From Garcia nutans (lineage: Eukaryota > Streptophyta > Magnoliopsida > Malpighiales > Euphorbiaceae): a stretch of DNA of 64,000 nt. The stretch spans positions 26,047,501 to 26,111,500 of the forward strand of contig CANTUV010000032.1 of assembly GCA_947685225.1 (NCBI GenBank), in the 5' to 3' direction. The notes under the pieces were generated by a model that was given only the letters and a program-made list of their open reading frames with translations, was not told the origin of the DNA and ran no database searches. Positions 62,501 to 64,000 of this stretch are shown piece by piece. The translations under genes were made by a program, and so were the position numbers. How positions within the stretch are numbered: position 1 is the stretch's first letter; each line of letters begins with the position of its first letter.

Positions 62501-63190
62501 CCAAAAATTACTTCTTGGATGAACAAGAACAAAGGCAAGATGGTTGCCTTTGATAGATTGAATTGCTTGTTTACTTCTCTCAAAAGTTCGATCGTTAATC
62601 TCTGCCAAAAAGTTTTAAAGTCCGATCACTTTTCTAAGTTTTTCCTTCACTCGATTTTCCTCCTTTTTTTTCCTCCCCTTTTTTCCTTCTTTTTTTTCCT
62701 CCTAAATTTCGATCCCCCTTTTTCTGTGTTGTTTATAGTCCTATTTATAGATGATTTTGGTGATTAATCTTAATTATTCATGGAATCTAACATTAATTAA
62801 GAAAAGAAAACCAAAACCAAATTGAATTTGGTTTTAGAAAAAATTGTGTCGGAAAAATTTCACTGGCGAAAAAAACCGCTGCGGAAAAATTTTGCTGGCG
62901 AAAAAACTGCCGTGGGAATTTGTGGCTATGGGCCATTTCACTTGCAGAAAAAATCCGCAGAAGGAAAATCCTGCGGGCGAAATGGCCCAAGGCCATTTCG
63001 TCCGACCCCTTTTCGGCGACGAAATTTTTTATCGCGATTTTTTATTTTTATTTATTTTTTATTTTTATTATTTATTAATTATAAAAACTAAATACTAAAG
63101 TAAATATTATTTAGTTAAGATAACACAAAAATTATTTTGGACTAATTAAAATATATTGGACCGGACTGGGTCAAAAATTAAGGGTTTACA
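59548..63190 (-). repeat. Element X 5' LTR, interrupted by a solo LTR
   Basis: TGTGAGCGG start on + and TTTACA end, so TGTAAACCC in element sense. Without the inserted 1409 bp it is about 2234 bp. It is closer to 30801-33115 than to the Z LTR throughout, including unique segments such as AAGCATCGATATATTGAAA. TATA motif 62740-62750; hairpin region 62928-62985. Confidence 0.85.
60708..62111. mobile_element. Solo LTR (1404 bp), probably copia-type, in X's 5' LTR
   Basis: Begins TGTTGTCC, ends ATCTAACA and is flanked by the exact 5-bp duplication TTAGT (60703-60707 and 62112-62116). The X 3' LTR near 31980 shows the empty site. The start contains a G10 run followed by GATGAATTGG, a layout I associate with SIRE/Maximus-type copia LTRs; family is inference. 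The middle (61340-61930) is unusually rich in CGGTCG. No ORF. Confidence 0.85.
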
Positions 63191-63473
63191 ATATCCTAAG
63201 TGATCTATCATATACGACATCATAAAGAGGATGTGCATCATGACCAGTATTAAATTTGAATTCAAGTTTTGATGTGTTATCAATATGAAGTGCTTTGCAT
63301 ACTAATTTCTTAAGGTCATTGAAATCAACTATTCTATCCAAGAATACATATTCAGCACTTCCGCCAATATATTTGCCGATGGTCATATTAAATTTCCTCC
63401 CATATTGGATAAAAATTATTATTTTATCCATTAAATAAATTCGTCCGCTGATTAGTTTGCATTTATCCATCAA
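63191..63473 (-). pseudogene. MULE transposase, N-terminal exon (separated fragment)
   Basis: It starts at the ATG at 63473 and encodes a ubiquitin-like N-terminal segment usual in MULE transposases (FNMTIGKYIGGSAEYVFLD and LVCKALHIDNTSKLEFKF). It runs open to the ATATC target duplication at 63191-63195. Removing the 32 kb insertion and one ATATC copy joins it in frame to 30795 on the - strand (SLRI then FMGIAMED). This shows both fragments belong to one gene. The exon itself has no stop. Confidence 0.85.
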
Positions 63474-63529
63474 TATCCTATAATTACAATAATAAATTAT
63501 TAAATTATACTCAGATCATAATCCATATA

Positions 63530-63830
63530 AACCATAACAAATTCAAAATAACCCATATCAACCCATATCAATACATATTAACCTGTATCAACCTACAAAT
63601 ACAGACTCCGTAATTGTTTACCACTTAAATAACATACGAAAAGATGATTCAATGCTAAATAATAACATATTAACAAATATCAATCCATATTAATGCATAT
63701 CAATCTAAAATGACAATTTTTTTAATTGCTTAAAACACTTAAACTAAATTAAGAAAAAAAAAGCAAAAACAACAATACTACATAAAGAATAAAAAACTTA
63801 ACCCACACTTAAGCCCATATTAACCTACAC
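63530..63830 (-). repeat. CATATCAACC-type array upstream of the MULE transposase
   Basis: Same heptad family and orientation as 27955-28480 (AACCCATATCAACCCATATC near 63547), but more decayed. It lies 5' of the transposase start. Confidence 0.55.
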
Positions 63831-64000
63831 AAATTACTGCATTAATTTATAACAATCCATATAACTATAAAAAAAAAATATGGCAGCAACTCTTAATAAT
63901 CCAGAATACACTCATAATAATCCAAATATGCCTATTCAAACTCTTCAAGGCTTCATGCATCAAAATAAAGAAAGAAAGAAAGAATAAGGGAACATGAGAA

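Larger units (their letters stand above)
30801..63190 (-). mobile_element. Nest of Tat/Ogre-like Ty3/gypsy elements; outer element X (- strand)
   Basis: The outer edges are two LTRs of one close subtype (30801-33115 and 59548-63190) in - orientation, flanked by identical 5-bp duplications ATATC (30796-30800 and 63191-63195). From the right, X contributes the 5' LTR, primer site, gag, protease, RT, RNase H and the start of integrase (to about 53050). From the left it contributes the 3' LTR, polypurine tract, tandem repeats and a piece of the antisense ORF (to 34711). Elements Y (34712-42224, +) and Z (42225-53049, -) lie between. The tRNA-Arg-type primer site, the second (archaeal-like) RNase H, the large size and the antisense ORFs point to the Tat lineage. 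Confidence 0.85.
22200..64000. mobile_element. Decayed MULE with Ulp1-type ORF, split by a 32 kb retrotransposon nest; right end outside the window
   Basis: The + strand carries a DUF1985/Ulp1-like pseudogene (24171-27180). The - strand carries a MULE transposase pseudogene (63473-63191 continuing at 30800-28595). Both sit among arrays of GATATG-rich repeats (22200-24030, 27955-28480, 63530-63830). Association of a C48/Ulp1 protease gene with a Mutator-type transposase is a known plant MULE type (often called Kaonashi or KI-MULE). Boundaries are approximate: no terminal inverted repeat was found on the left and the element runs past the window on the right. Confidence 0.6.

Noticed and set aside
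42225..63190. Complete Tat element with LTRs at 42225-44398 and 59548-63190
   Set aside because: Looks like one 21 kb element, but the flanks do not match (GTGGG-type against ATATC) and the right LTR is closer to 30801-33115, which shares its ATATC duplication.

Overview
The window is nuclear DNA from a flowering plant, probably a eudicot. It is AT-rich, its one intact host gene has nine short exons split by introns, and the rest is mostly plant-type transposons: Tat-lineage Ty3/gypsy, MULE, CACTA-like, MITE and solo LTRs. I cannot name the species. All coordinates were read by eye and may be off by a few bases.

Layout. 1-1.8 kb: a MITE-like element with an internal minisatellite. 1.8-12.3 kb: a complete LTR retrotransposon of about 10.5 kb with long LTRs, a tRNA-Met-type primer site and a polypurine tract, but no recognisable gag-pol (non-autonomous). 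12.9-13.8 kb: a foldback element. 15.0-18.8 kb: the only intact host gene, a secreted and probably GPI-anchored PI-PLC X-domain protein of about 404 residues. 19.3-20.8 kb: a CACTA-like element and a SINE-like fragment. From about 22 kb to the window end: a decayed MULE carrying a DUF1985/Ulp1-type protease pseudogene on + and a MULE transposase pseudogene on -, with arrays of GATATG-rich repeats around them.

The MULE transposase gene is split by a 32.4 kb insertion (30801-63190) flanked by the 5-bp duplication ATATC. The insertion is a nest of Tat/Ogre-like Ty3/gypsy elements. X (outer, - strand) has its 3' LTR at the left edge and its 5' LTR at the right edge. Y (+ strand) lies inside X's antisense ORF. 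Z (- strand) lies inside Y's gag. Two solo LTRs of other families are also present: 38673-41456 in Y's gag and 60708-62111 in X's 5' LTR. The odd LTR count, the unpaired ends of Y and Z and a 1.67 kb direct duplication in pol are all explained by one deletion joining Z's reverse transcriptase to X's integrase at a CTTT microhomology.

The most interesting biology is in the 3' part of element Z (45.3-50.0 kb). Two multi-exon genes run antisense to gag-pol: a plant-mobile-domain (PMD) gene and a DUF7745-like gene. Each has its own TATA motif of the same type about 95-100 bp upstream of its ATG. The PMD promoter region also has an array of small palindromes. The truncated copy in X repeats this arrangement. 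All transposon genes seen here carry stops or frameshifts.
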